Of a stretch of 64,000 bases of DNA, positions 24,978-36,726 are shown piece by piece. The translations under genes and the position numbers were made by a program. The DNA lies in contig WBMQ01000011.1 in NCBI GenBank assembly GCA_016630905.1, positions 992,001-1,056,000 of the forward strand. The letters run 5' to 3'. The DNA is from Capillidium heterosporum (Eukaryota > Entomophthoromycota > Entomophthoromycetes > Entomophthorales > Capillidiaceae). Under the pieces are notes generated by a model that did no database searches, had not been told where the DNA came from, and was given only the letters and a program-made list of their open reading frames with translations. How positions within the stretch are numbered: the first letter of the stretch is position 1; every line of letters begins with the position of its first letter.

Positions 24978-26009
24978 ATGGTACTCTGCAAGTTGTGTTA
25001 CCGCTGCTGCTCAGAATCAAACCCACATCACTATGGTGTCAATAGGAACGAAGCTTACCAACCCAGAAGTGATATATCTGTTACCCCATGTAATTATTAA
25101 AACTTTGTACTACTAACCATAAATAATAGGTGGCCATTTATTCCATGCCATCTGGTAATACTACCATTAAGCAAGTCTAACTTTTTTATAGTTTGGAAAA
25201 ATGGAAATATTCTTACGACAATGTGGATTGTCCCGAATGCAAAAAGTGCTTTCAACGAAAAGCAGTTATCACTTTGTACAACAGTCCACCATTGCCTCCA
25301 AAATCAACTACTGCTTCCTTGGATTCAGTAACTGCTTTCAAAATCAAAAGTTTGGAAAATACAATCAAACAGATGAAGGACAGCTTGACAACGAGTAAGG
25401 AGAAGATAATCGAGTACGTCAAGCAGATCGAAACTAGTGGCAAACAGTTGGAAAATTTACAGCACGACTACACCAACCTTTACAAAGCTTACGGACGGTG
25501 GGAGCAAAAATATCAAGAACGAGAGCTGGAGTTCAGTACTACTAAAGATGACTTGATTACCAAGTTCGGCATCCTAGTCAAATTGATCACAGCTTACTTT
25601 CAAAACGATGCCGAAACTAAAAGTAAATTCAAAAACCTACAAAATACCATTGATACCTTACAGAAAGAAAACAGCCACTATAAGCAGTTGGAACACTGCC
25701 GAAACTCCAACTTTATCAAGACAGAGGTTGAAGTTAGTAAAGATATGTTCAACAGCGCTTCATTAATAGAGAAAGAGGCACTGTACTTATCAGCTTTAGA
25801 ATGCCTCGAACGAGAATTCAAGTAAGGATATATTTTGTAATATTTATATTTTAATATTACTGTTTTTTAGAAATGTCACCAAGTTGGAAAATACTTTGAG
25901 TGATAAGGAGGATGAGTTGAATATGCTCATCAAAGCAAAGATCAGTTTGAACGATCAAGTCGATCTTCTCAAGCAGATTATAATAGAGTACAAAAAAGGT
26001 GAAACTTAA
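24978..26009 (+). CDS. RING-finger coiled-coil protein, TRAIP-like E3 ubiquitin ligase
   Basis: Four exons (24978-25089, 25130-25154, 25192-25821, 25871-26009) splice exactly in phase to 301 residues. The exon 1-2 junction creates PCGHLFH and the exon 2-3 junction completes the Cys before LEKW, giving a RING: CKLC near the start, then C-G-H-x2-H-x2-C and CPEC. Intron 1 contains a textbook TACTAAC branch site. The rest is a long coiled coil (about residues 75-290). A RING at the N-terminus followed by coiled coil is the architecture of TRAIP/NOPO, which ubiquitinates the replisome and acts at DNA crosslinks. The human protein is longer, so orthology is probable but unproven. A relic of a second copy lies just upstream. 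Confidence 0.75.
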
Positions 26010-27169
26010 CAGTAAGTACAATATAGATAATCTGCAATCTTTTGCCACATTTTCAGGCTATAAACGCCCATCATATCTTTTTTTTATCATACCTACGACC
26101 CTCTCAAAACTACTTACAAGAATTTATTATTTCCAAGGTAAACCACTTTACCTTACTATATCGTCCAAGACCACCTTCCCTACCTAAAAGTTTTTTCTAT
26201 TCCAACTGCCAACCTATTTAGAACTTTAGCTAGGCTTTAGTTAGGTCATATTTCAGCATATGTATCAAGTTTATTCCTATGTTTCAATAAACTACTTAGC
26301 TAAATGTCCGATACCTATCCCTTTTCTAGTAACCAACCTACCATCACTTTATAATTTATATATGGTACTTATTTTTATTAATAGAATGGTTTATAGCTCA
26401 TTCATGTTGGTTATCAAATAATTGATTTTCTTGGCATTTAGTTGTATATCAGTAATTTTGCATTGAAAAGCAGATGATTCAATATGATTTTAGTAGTATA
26501 AGATCAGTTGTAATATTCAACCATAGGCTTAAAGTATAATAGTTGGGTAAAGGTATTTTGGCTATAGTGAATTTTACTGTAACTCAAAGATTTATCGTTG
26601 ATTGTATATTTCAAGTTCTTTAACGATACTGTATGTATACTCTTCATACTAAATTCACTTGTGCCTTGGAGCGTTTAGATACTTTGAGTTTGCATTTTCC
26701 AATTGTATTCAAAGTAGGTGGCTGAATATTGAAGTTATTTTAAATATGTTAGGGCGTCTGCATATTTAGCCATTACCCTGTACTCACCTTCAAGTTTGAT
26801 ATTATCGAACGACTACGTAAATAGTTGGGCCTAGCATATCTCATTTCTAACCTATTGCTTTTGAAGAGCTAGATACGCCATATTGGCTTGCTCGATATAT
26901 GGCTTCAATAAACCAATCTATAGAGTGTGTAAATAACATATCCAATAACAGTAGAGTATATGGCAGCATTATTGGTAGAAATCTCCTTGCTTTATGTGAA
27001 GGTGGGCTAAAGATTTTAAATAAAGACTCCAAATAGTATAACTTCATTCGTTCCAGAATTATTCAACAAAGGTGCAACTACTCTCATATAATCAACAATC
27101 CAAGTTCAAAACCAATCTCAGTTTCCCAAACCAAGCTAACCAACTTGAAATCAACAACCGACAAGAACA
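26010..27169. other. Intergenic spacer between TRAIP-like gene and DCP2
   Basis: The 3' flank of the RING gene, about 800 bases of AT-rich sequence without a convincing frame, then the DCP2 promoter. Short frames at 25999-26187 and 26847-27047 are unsupported. Confidence 0.55.
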
Positions 27170-28440
27170 ATGAAAGAACCACCAGCATTTCCATACAAGG
27201 ACCTCGATTTACTTTTAAATGACCTATGCTGGTAAGTTATTTACAAACCTAGCATGTCTAAAATTATACCAGCCGTTTCCTAATCAACTTACCTATCGAA
27301 GAGCAGAACACAGCCCAAAGGTTAGGTTTCCAAGTAGAGAAGGCGCACTGGTTCTACGAAGATTTTCTACGCGAAGCTGATCCATCTTTACCTTTTATGA
27401 CCTTGAAGTCATTTAGTACTCAGATCTACAAGTTTTGTCCCGGATTGGGCGGTGGCTTCGCCAAGGACTGTCCAACCCAGCCTTACATTGACTTTATCGA
27501 CTACAAGTTGAAGGTGCCCGTTTGTGGTGCCATCATCCTTAACCCCGAATTGAACAAGGTACAATCTAGCTTTACTGTTTTAATAAAATTTAGTGTCTGT
27601 TGGTCAAAGGCTACTCCAACAAAGCTACCTACGGGTTCCCTAAAGGCAAGATTGATAGTGAGGAGGCAGAAGATCTATGTGCAGCTCGTGAGGTAACCTA
27701 TATTTTTATTTGTAAAGCTAACCTTTACCATAGGTTTTAGAGGAGATTGGGTTCGACCTAGGTCCCTATATTAAAGCGGACCAGTTTATCGAGATTGAAC
27801 ACAAAAACCAGAAAATTAAGTTGTTTACCGTACCTTGCATACCGGAAGATTTGGAGTTTCGACCACTGACTAGGAAAGAAATTGGGGTAGTAGTGACGTA
27901 CATTTTCGATCCTAACCAGTTTTTATTGAATAGCGTATCGAATGGGTTCCTATTTCCTGGTTGCCAACTACTGACAACCCCAGGAACTGCAAATTCCTTA
28001 CCAACAACATAGGCAAGCTGTACTTGGTCGCTCCCTTCATCGCGTACTTTTTTATTGTATTGTTTTACTGAAGTATATTCATATTATCTATTAGACCCCT
28101 GCGAGCTTGGATCAACAAGTATAGACGATCCTCCCAATACGAAATAGACTTTGAAAGGAGTAAGCATATCCGTATAGAGCCGATTGAAGAGTTACGAGAA
28201 GAAGTTGAAGAAGTTAAGCAAGTGTTGCCACCACCACCGGTATGCTCTATATATGTTTTTGTCTTTCTATTTTGAACCACTTTTCTATTTTCAGATCTAT
28301 TGGATAATAGCACTTACCTTTTGAATTTATATCTTTAGCCAAAGGTGTATATGCCTACGCCTTGGACTGACTTCCGATTTGACATGGATATAATTATGAA
28401 CGCCTACGATGCACCACTTTTCGCAGCTAACCTAGCCTAG
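27170..28440 (+). CDS. DCP2: mRNA-decapping enzyme subunit Dcp2
   Basis: Seven exons (27170-27231, 27273-27558, 27594-27692, 27734-27886, 27934-28043, 28095-28239, 28339-28440) join in phase to 318 residues. The N-terminal regulatory domain is clear ([29 protein letters not shown]). The Nudix hydrolase domain follows (residues about 95-240): FPKGKI, then the Nudix box REVLEEIGF with its catalytic glutamates, spanning the exon 3-4 junction. Box B is recognisable near [18 protein letters not shown]. Dcp2 hydrolyses the m7G cap in 5'-3' mRNA decay. The C-terminus ends shortly after a proline stretch and FDMDIIMNA, so the long disordered tail of the budding-yeast protein is absent. Convergent with FES1. 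Confidence 0.93.
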
Positions 28441-28873
28441 TCTTAAGTTCATTGAATCTTCTTTTCAAACAATAAATTGGGTTAATTTATTTATATAAAC
28501 TTTGCTTAGATTCAAGATTGCAAATACAATATATTGATATTCTTTATTTGATCCTTTGATAGTACCTGTTATAGAAATATTATGAAAATAAAGTATTTTT
28601 GTCGATAGCTTTATATTTTGTAGGCAAAGTTGAATACATAAGCTTTCATTGAATGCTACAACTAGTAATATACCTGACTTTTATAAACTAGTTGCTTTCT
28701 GTCGATATAAAATAATGCTTTTAGCTTAAGATGCGTCAAATACTATAGAGCATTACTCCAAATTTAATTTGATTTCTTGAAGTGAAATTTACTGTTAAAA
28801 CAAAGTACACTAGAGTAGACTATATAAATTCAAATTTAATAAACTCTATAGTATACATTTAATATCTCAATTT
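28441..28873. other. Convergent intergenic spacer DCP2/FES1
   Basis: Both genes end here. The sequence is AT-rich with AATAAA-like motifs on both strands (for example 28471). No gene seen. Confidence 0.6.
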
Positions 28874-30061
28874 CTAAAAATTCAAAGTGTTCCAATCTTC
28901 CTCTGTGATACTATCGGTACCAACTATTTCCTTCAACTCTTTCAACTTACTACCCAAGGCAACCTTTCTAGCATCATCTATGATAATATTGGAATGTACC
29001 TTGACTGTAACGAGAATCTGTACGGCCTATAATTAAAAGCTATTAGCACTAAACTATAAATACACATACCTTCTCCAAAAAGTCTAAAAATTCTGATTCC
29101 TGGCTCAAATTCTCCAAGATGGAGTCAACCAGCCAGTTGAAGAAGTTTAGCTCAATCAAAGGAGTAACGATGGTCTCTTCGTCGTTCAAAAGTGCGTTGA
29201 GCATGAATAGAATACGAATTTTAACTGAGACATCGACTTTTAAAAAATTAGAACATATGAAATAAAGCGTTGTAGGGTTTACCTTTGTCATTTAACTTGG
29301 ACATCAAAATCTGGAAGCCATCTAAGCTTTGGAACTGCTGCAAAGCTTCGGCATGGTGTCTTATAGAACCTATTTAGAAAATTAGTAAATCAAAAGGAGG
29401 ACAATCATATATTTACATGAGAGACAGTAGCATAGTTTTTTCAAAGTTACAGTATCAGTTTCGGCATCAAGAACTTTCAACAGAGTTTCCAAACCGCTAT
29501 TGTTTATAAACTATCTATATTAGTACAGGTTGAATGGAAAAATAAAGTACCGCAGTTTGAGCCTTCAAATTATTTTGGGTCGCTGTACCGATGACCCAAG
29601 CACTGTACCTTTTCAACTCCAACTCCTCTGAAGTTAATAGACCTATAAGTGGGGTCCAAAGCTTCAGGGGTTCTAAATCTATACAAAGTAGTGTAAAAAT
29701 TTTGAAATGAAAAATCAAAATTTACTTGCTGCGTTGTCGATATGCTCAACCAACTAATAAATAACAAAGTTAATAAAATTATAAAATATCAATGTTACCA
29801 TTTCTAAATTATCGAAAGCTATTAACCTATCTTCCAAAGTAGAGGATGTATCCATTATTCCCTTCATACTTTCTAAATAAAACATAAGCATAATTGAAAT
29901 AGAAATAGAAATTTACCTAGCATTAAAGTAGCTTCATCTTTTCCTAAAATGGCGTCTAAAATTTCGGTGTTTAACTCACTATTTTGAGCAACCGGTGTCG
30001 ATTGGTTTTGTAAGGCATTTGAGTCAGAATTCTCTACTGCCCAATGTAATAGTTTTTCCAT
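28874..30061 (-). CDS. FES1: Hsp70 nucleotide-exchange factor Fes1 (HspBP1 family)
   Basis: Eight exons (30061-29917, 29872-29799, 29753-29726, 29678-29551, 29510-29417, 29369-29283, 29236-29070, 29026-28874) join in phase to 291 residues. It begins MEKLLHWAVENSDS, the conserved Fes1 N-terminus, followed by armadillo-like repeats: FDNLEMLVEHIDNA, YSAWVIGTATQNN, LKKLCYCLSCSIRHH, KIRILFMLNALLND. Fes1 promotes ADP release from cytosolic Hsp70 and helps degrade misfolded proteins. The length is normal for the fungal family. It shares a 218-bp divergent promoter with the ESF2-like gene. No broken frame. Confidence 0.92.
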
Positions 30062-30279
30062 TGTGTTGTGTTTCTTGATAAAGTTTGAGGCTTTTGTTGA
30101 GTTTCAAGATCTATTGACGCTTTAAAAAGCTTTACTGGAAAATTTTCTAGAAGGTTCCATAGAAAACTCAAATCTCAACTGACTTTCAAGTCAATTCTAG
30201 TGATGGAAATGGATCAATCAAGGACATTTCAATTGAAACAGCTTTTACAAGAAAATTTTTTGAAGCAGCTTTGCACAAG

Positions 30280-31250
30280 ATGAATCCTAAAGACAAGGAA
30301 GAAATATCCGATATTGACAACCCATCCCAAGAATCTGAAATTGGAAATGAAGAATCAGACGATTATAGCTCTAATAATGAAGAAAGTGATTTGGAAGAAA
30401 CCACTCCAAACCCAATAGTAACCTCCGAGCTCAGCAAGCAGAAGTTAGAGAAACTCAAGCAGAAAATAGAAGATAGCTGTGTAGTCTACATCTCACGTAT
30501 CCCGCCTCGTATGAAACCCAACAAGCTCAAGAAGATACTCCAAGCTCAGTACAAATTGAAGGTAGGCCGCATATTCTTTTCTGAAGAGGATCCTCAAATT
30601 CGACTAAAACGTAAAATAGCCGGTGGTTCTAAACGTAAGCACTTTACTGAAGGCTGGATCGAATTTTTCGACAAAAAGAAGGTGAAAAGCTGGGTCAAGC
30701 TATGCAACAACACCAACATCGAGAACAAGACCCACAGCTACTTCAAAGAGGATATTTGGAACATCAAATATCTCAGTAAATTCAAGTGGAACAATTTGAC
30801 GGAGCGAATAGGTAAATTAAATTTTATTTTCAATAACTGCTTACTGATGTATTTTGATTTTTTACAATAGCATATGAGACCCAAGTCCGTTCGCAGCGAC
30901 TACAAACTGAAATCTCACAAGCCAAGAAGTTTAACCAAAGCTTCATTGATAAGGTTGAGTTGAGCAAGCAGTTCCAAGGTATTGAACGTCAGAAGAAGAT
31001 CAAGTTGGATAAATTAGCCACCGATACCAACGAACCTAGCACCGAAAACACTGATAAAGTGAAAGTTGTGCGTACGTTTAGACAACGTGAAGTTCAAGTT
31101 AAAGATTTGAATACGAAACTGCAACTTGAAGATAAGGTCAAAGTTAGTAAAGATGAAAGTAGGATTAGGAAGAGCAGGATTGGTGATAAGGAGAAAGAGA
31201 AGGAGAAGGAAAAGAAGTTGAATAACGTATTGAACAGCCTTTTCGGATAG
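30280..31250 (+). CDS. ESF2: Pre-rRNA processing protein Esf2/ABT1 family
   Basis: Two exons (30280-30811, 30871-31250) splice in phase to 303 residues. An acidic N-terminus precedes an RRM-like domain: VVYISRIPPRMKPNKL, GRIFFSEEDP and the hallmark LWNIKYL-like motif (here DIWNIKYLSKFKW), then a helix LTERIAYETQVRSQRLQTEI split by the intron. The C-terminus is highly basic and charged. Esf2/ABT1 acts in the small-subunit processome, stimulating the Dbp8 helicase during 18S rRNA maturation. The start at ATG 30280 is the first in frame: the same frame is open upstream to a TAG but lacks another ATG. Divergent from FES1. Confidence 0.9.
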
Positions 31251-32363
31251 ATACTTTGATTTGGGGATAAGATTGATGACAACATAAGACTTCAAGAAGT
31301 GGATGTCGTTGGCAAAGTTTAAGTAATAGCGTTCCTTTTAGATTTGGTATTTAAAATATATAGAATTAAAGCTTTTCAAATGTCATTTATGTTTTTAATG
31401 ATGTTACATAGTAAACAATATAGCTTGTATTTATACACTGCCTTTTGAAAATATTTGATTAGCGATGTAACTGTTATATCTGTTGCAAGCAAAGTCATCG
31501 GACACCCTTTATATTTTCATAAATGAAAGCTATGGTCGGAAATTTCAACTTTTATAAAAAGTGCTACATGGTTTTTGCACCACATCATCCCTTCGATTTA
31601 TTTATCCTTTATACCAATCCACTAAATTTCACTTGGGATATATGATCTACTGCTTCGAAATAAAGGTCCCAAATTCAAATTTGCCATCTTACGACATGAA
31701 CTGCAACTTTAGAGGAGAGGTGTAGAAGATAACTCGAAATCGACCTAGTGTTAAGCTTTACCAAATTGATAGATATAATAGAGTTGGCAATGATGCACTA
31801 TTAGTTGCCTCTGAGTTTATCTGGGTTATTTAAAACGATACAGTTGAAGATACGACAAGTGATTTAAAGTGGATTAAGTTTTCCAAGCCGATTGATGTAT
31901 GCTTAGTTGTCAACAATATACTTTTACATATGATAAAGAGCAGTGAAATATTATTTATCTTTATTATCCCTGAAGATGGTGGCTGTACCAAGTACTACGC
32001 TGCTTTGCAATACACTGAGATGGGTACTTATACTCGATTACCATCTACATAACAATAAAGTTTGATTCTATTTTTGGTTCAAAGTATACATTCTTTTTAA
32101 AGCTACTAATCTACAAGGTAGTACTCTGCTAAATTTGAACTTGCAGACTACCATCAATATCCTTGCCAAAAGTATTTATAAACTATTGGCATTCTAAACA
32201 TAGCTTTAGTTTCTATTAATAAAATAAATCTGTGCATTTTGTATTTAATTTTGCATTGAAACTTCGATAAAAGGCATTGTGATGATAACCATGCTAAAAT
32301 TAGAAAACCCATATTCCATCCAACAAGAATTGTAACACTAGCAAGGTAGATGTTTAGACGAGA
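31251..32363. other. Spacer with a possible small gene relic
   Basis: The first 300 bases are the ESF2 3' flank. From about 31640 to 32052 a plus-strand translation, interrupted by stops, reads CFEIKVPNSNLPSYDMNCNF and then DVCLVVNNILLHMIKSS and FIIPEDGGCTKYYAALQY. It looks like a beta-rich small protein gene that has decayed. A weakly similar relic may lie on the minus strand at 49975-50690. I do not recognise the family. Confidence 0.35.
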
Positions 32364-34964
32364 ATGCGACTGATAAGTATAACCCTCATTTTTACCACGT
32401 TGTTCGTGCATATTCAAGGTAGAACCAAGAAATACGACTTGAATAACTCGACGATAGTAGGAGGAACCGACTGCAAAGGCTACAAGTTAACTTCAATTCA
32501 ACACCACCAAGATGCATTGGAAGCCCAGCTAGACTTGATAGGTGAACCCTGCAACATGTTCGGCCCCGACATTCCCCAGCTTAAGCTTAAAGTTACCTAC
32601 GATTCCAACCGACTACGAGTGCTGATAACCGATTTTGCAGAAACGAATTTTCAAGTTCCTCCCAACCTATTCGAAAATCAAAGCCCACCTTCAACATCAA
32701 GCTCAAATTTGAAGTTTGACTACCAGCCTTATCCATTCAGCTTTCAGATAATACGTAAGACAGATGGCACCGTTCTGTTTGACACTTTGGGTCAAAATTT
32801 GATATTCCAGGATAGGTATTTGGAGTTTGGATCCAAGCTACCAACTAACGCCAATATTTATGGGTTAGGTGAAGTGATAGATAAGTTTAGACGGGATCCC
32901 AACACTACAGCTCAAGCTATGTGGGCTAGGGATGTACCTGATCCAGTCAGGGAAAACCTGTACGGAACATTCCCTTATTATGTCGAATTACGTGATGCCC
33001 AATTTCATGGAGTACATTTGTTGAACAGCTACGGTATGGATATAGTTTTGTCCCATGGTAAGGTAACCTATAAAGTCCTTGGAGGTGCAATAGATCTATC
33101 GTTCTTCGAGGGACCTACCCATCAAAAGATAATGGACCAGTTTACTTCAACTTTTGGTAGGCCGCATCGAATAAACTACTGGTCCTTAGGGTTCCATCAG
33201 TGTCGTTGGGGTTACAAGTCCATCCAGGAAGTTGAGGATGTCGTCAACAACTACGCCTCTAATAAATTACCTTTGGAGACAATGTGGACCGATATTGAGT
33301 ACATGGACAAATACCTGGACTTCACTTTCGACCCAATCAACTACCCACCCCATAAAGTCAAGCAGTTTGTGGATAAGCTGCATGACCGTAACCAGCGCTA
33401 CATCTTGATTATTGATCCAGCAATTTCCAATACGCCTGGTTATCAAGCTTACGAGTTGGGTGTAGAGCTGGACGTCTTTCTCAAGAACGCTGAGGGTACC
33501 GACTACATAGGAGAGGTCTGGCCCGGGTATACTGTGTTCCCTGACTGGTTCAACCCCAAGGTTCAAGAGTACTGGGATACGTTGGTCACCAAATTTTTGC
33601 AGCAGAGCTCGATCGACGGCCTCTGGATCGACATGAATGAGCCAGCTTCTTTCTGCTTCGGTAGCTGTGGTACCAACAAGACTGGCCCCCCGCTATCTTG
33701 GGAAGAAAAGGAACTCAAAGGCATTGATACTGACGAGAAGCAATCATTTGTTGAACCCAACTACTCGATCCACAACTTCTACGGGAACTTGTCTACCAAG
33801 ACGGTAGCTACCAACGCCGTTCACTACAACAACCTTACTGAGTTCCAAGTTCACAACCTGTACGGCCATATGGAGGCACAGGTCACGCGAAAATCCATAC
33901 TGAAGCACCAACCAACCAAACGTCCCTTCCTTTTAAGCCGTTCTACTTTCACTGGCAGTGGTAGCTTTACTGGACACTGGACTGGCGACAACCTCTCCCT
34001 TTGGGACTACTTGCACTACTCCATCACTGGAGTGCTATCTTTCAATTTATTTGGTATCCCCTACGTAGGTTCCGACATTTGTGGGTTCAAAGGAGATACC
34101 ACCGAGGAGTTGTGCTTGCGTTGGATGCAGTTAGGGTCTATGTACCCTTTTGCTCGCAACCATAATTCCAAACACGCTATACCTCAGGAACCTTACCGAT
34201 GGCCCAGCGTCTTGGATGCCAGTCGGAAAGCCCTTAAAGTTAGGTACCAGCTGATCCCTTACATTTATACCTTGATGGAAGCTAGTAGCCGCAAGGGTCA
34301 TATGGTTTGGATCCCCATGGCGTTCAAGTTCTTCACAGATAAGAGTATGGTTGACCTAGATACCCAGTTCATGGTCGGGGATGCCATTATGGTAGCTCCT
34401 GTATTACAGCAAGGTGCTACCGATATCGAAGTCAAGTTCCCTAGCGGAAGGTGGTATGACTACTACACCTATAATGAGATTGCTGCATCAGGAGTTCGAA
34501 AGATCAAGGCCGGTCTGAAGGACGACATGCCCATTTACATATTGGGTGGGAATATCCTCCCCATCAAAGAATTTGATGAAAGTATGTTGTCCTTACATGC
34601 CATGGATAGTGTACCCTTCACCTTAGTAATAGCACTGGATGACAAGTTCAAAGCACAAGGGAAGCTCTACATTGACGATGGTACTAGTTTGGAAGTTGGC
34701 GATAAATTCAACGACATCCAGTTCTATGCCTTTATGAACATGTTGAAGATCAATGGTAAGTTTAAGTATCGAAATGCCAAGATAAATAAGATCGTATGGT
34801 TAGGCCTACCTAAGCATCACAAGGCCCTGACTACCAAACGGACGCAAGGTAAACCTAAGTCTGGGGATATAGCTGATATGGTTAACGTCAAGGTCATCGA
34901 CGGTGTTGTTATCCTAGATAACCTCAACTTGGTTTTGGATGGACCTATTAAAGTTTTTCTGTGA
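32364..34964 (+). CDS. Secreted glycoside hydrolase family 31 alpha-glucosidase
   Basis: A single exon of 866 codons. It begins with a signal peptide (MRLISITLIFTTLFVHIQG). The GH31 N-terminal domain includes YGLGE and YGTFPYYVEL. In the TIM barrel, the catalytic nucleophile is Asp 423 in WIDMNEPASF and the acid/base is Asp 542 in HWTGDN. Other hallmarks are DIEYMD, FLLSRSTFTGSG, PYVGSDICGF and PFARNHN. C-terminal beta-sandwich domains follow. Family members release glucose from the non-reducing ends of maltose and starch oligosaccharides; with a signal peptide this one is probably extracellular or vacuolar. The length is normal. No intron and no frame break, and it has more even base composition than the surrounding spacers. 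Confidence 0.94.
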   Translation: MRLISITLIFTTLFVHIQGRTKKYDLNNSTIVGGTDCKGYKLTSIQHHQDALEAQLDLIGEPCNMFGPDIPQLKLKVTYDSNRLRVLITDFAETNFQVPPNLFENQSPPSTSSSNLKFDYQPYPFSFQIIRKTDGTVLFDTLGQNLIFQDRYLEFGSKLPTNANIYGLGEVIDKFRRDPNTTAQAMWARDVPDPVRENLYGTFPYYVELRDAQFHGVHLLNSYGMDIVLSHGKVTYKVLGGAIDLSFFEGPTHQKIMDQFTSTFGRPHRINYWSLGFHQCRWGYKSIQEVEDVVNNYASNKLPLETMWTDIEYMDKYLDFTFDPINYPPHKVKQFVDKLHDRNQRYILIIDPAISNTPGYQAYELGVELDVFLKNAEGTDYIGEVWPGYTVFPDWFNPKVQEYWDTLVTKFLQQSSIDGLWIDMNEPASFCFGSCGTNKTGPPLSWEEKELKGIDTDEKQSFVEPNYSIHNFYGNLSTKTVATNAVHYNNLTEFQVHNLYGHMEAQVTRKSILKHQPTKRPFLLSRSTFTGSGSFTGHWTGDNLSLWDYLHYSITGVLSFNLFGIPYVGSDICGFKGDTTEELCLRWMQLGSMYPFARNHNSKHAIPQEPYRWPSVLDASRKALKVRYQLIPYIYTLMEASSRKGHMVWIPMAFKFFTDKSMVDLDTQFMVGDAIMVAPVLQQGATDIEVKFPSGRWYDYYTYNEIAASGVRKIKAGLKDDMPIYILGGNILPIKEFDESMLSLHAMDSVPFTLVIALDDKFKAQGKLYIDDGTSLEVGDKFNDIQFYAFMNMLKINGKFKYRNAKINKIVWLGLPKHHKALTTKRTQGKPKSGDIADMVNVKVIDGVVILDNLNLVLDGPIKVFL

Positions 34965-35639
34965 TGGAGATCTATCTTACTTTCAAAGGCTTTGTTTGAT
35001 GTAGGTAGCTTTAAATTCATTTATTATAGTGAATTTTAACTTTGAGTACCAATCTCAGTTGGATAGCAATTGAAGATTGCCACATTTTTTGATGTATATA
35101 TTTCAAATATCATAGAGCAATCCATAAAGTAGCTGATCCAGCATCCTTTTATCGAAATAGAACTATGGTTTTTTATTATGCTGGCTGCTCCCTTCATCTT
35201 TGAAAGATGCTGGAAGGGAACTCATCAATTTTCTAAAAGCAATAACATACTAGAATAGACTACTTTTATGGATCAAGATAGTTGTTTCCAGATAGTATAT
35301 AAGAGAAGTTTTAGCAAAGCTGGGGGCTTAGCAGGCAAAGGCACTCCAAAGCTTATACAAAGGTATCAATCGATATTTTCTAAATGTAATTGAAAAAATA
35401 TAGAATATGAACTTCATCTTCCTATATGAAATTAGGCTTCAAATGTAGTAAATGTTGGATTAACATCATACATATATTATATTTAAAGGCTTAATACTTT
35501 CAAAGCATAATAGAAATATAAATCCATTGCTCAGTCTTTTCGAGTGGTCAGTTCATATAAGTGACGATAGCATCCGGTGATTGCAACATAACCCACCTAG
35601 TGAACCTACACTTATTACTTTGAATATTTAGGAACTGTA
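34965..35639. other. Spacer downstream of the GH31 gene
   Basis: AT-rich, no convincing frame. It ends at the F-box relic. Confidence 0.5.
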
Positions 35640-36244
35640 GCTTTAGGTTGCTACTTTCAACAATTTATCAAATCTACTTTTAAAATGAAAGATAAAGTTG
35701 GTAAGAGTAGCCGAAGCCATAAAAATCTAGAAAATGGCTGGAGAGGTGGTCTTCTAGTTGTTGAATATAAAGTTGATCTATGAGTTGAAAACCTTCTCAA
35801 TCATTACAGCATATTTTCAACTGGAGAATGGCGATATTTTAGGACATGATTGAAGCCTATCGTAGTTGGAAATGAATTGAATATCGAGTAAAGCCCCTTC
35901 ATTTTAAGCTTTAACGTATGAATATCGAAACTTGGACTATCAACTTCTTGCCAATAAATTATAAGCCTTTTCAGGTTTGGTAAAATATGCTATATCTCGT
36001 AAAAGTTTGGGTTTGCACAGCTTTGAAATACGTTGATGCACTTTCCATACTTTTTAGCGAAACCTTTGAATCCATCCCATCTTTTCCTAGGTAAAGTTTT
36101 GTGGGCTGTCGTTCTATAGATCTTGACAAATAGGAATTAATTGAGCTATCTGTTATATAGCCATAGTTGAAGCTGGTCTGTCTCCAAGCAACTTAGGATC
36201 TCTTCAATTATTAAATCGGAAAGGCTGTTAAAGACTACGCTCAT
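35640..36244 (-). pseudogene. Decayed F-box gene, close relative of 36727-38019
   Basis: Starting at ATG 36244 on the minus strand, it aligns along its length with the intact neighbour: MSVVFNSLSDLIIEEILSCL versus MNINFSNLPDLVTEEILSYL, then KIYRT, VFQSCANPNFYE versus QFQRSVHPDFYK, and LPNLKRLIIYW. In-frame stops appear after about 35 codons and again near 100. The leucine-rich part is missing or unrecognisable beyond about 35640. Confidence 0.8.
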
Positions 36245-36726
36245 CTCTAAACTTTTAATATATTGAAGGATTGGCTATTTAACAGCAGTAAACAGAAATA
36301 GCTACCCAGAGCAATACCTAAGATATTTATATAGTGGAAGTTTCTTATAAGCTTTACTCGATTAGCATATTAAAATTTAAATAACTTTTATATAGTAGTA
36401 GTAGCTTTTAAGCAAAGTTTGTACGTTACAAAAATCTTGTGGCGTAATATATACGGTCTTAGACGCTAAAAGGAAGAGGATTGCTACTTTCCTAATTTAT
36501 TTAAATAGTCCATCAAATTGGACCAGGTCGCTAAGAAATATCCACTTAGGCTCCCAGACAAAAGTGATAGCATCATTTTTAAGGTTAAAGATCCACAGCT
36601 TGTGAATGGACATCAGTGTTCTGATAAATGACGAGACAAAGGATACTTACACTTGGGTTTAGGCAATTTGGATAACTACCTAATAACAATTGATCCTTTT
36701 AAGCTAAAGGCATTATATGTTTAGGT
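36245..36726. other. Spacer between the F-box relic and the intact F-box gene
   Basis: AT-rich; the 3' flank of the F-box gene at 36727-38019, and possibly weak traces of the C-terminal part of a third relative. No intact frame. Confidence 0.4.
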
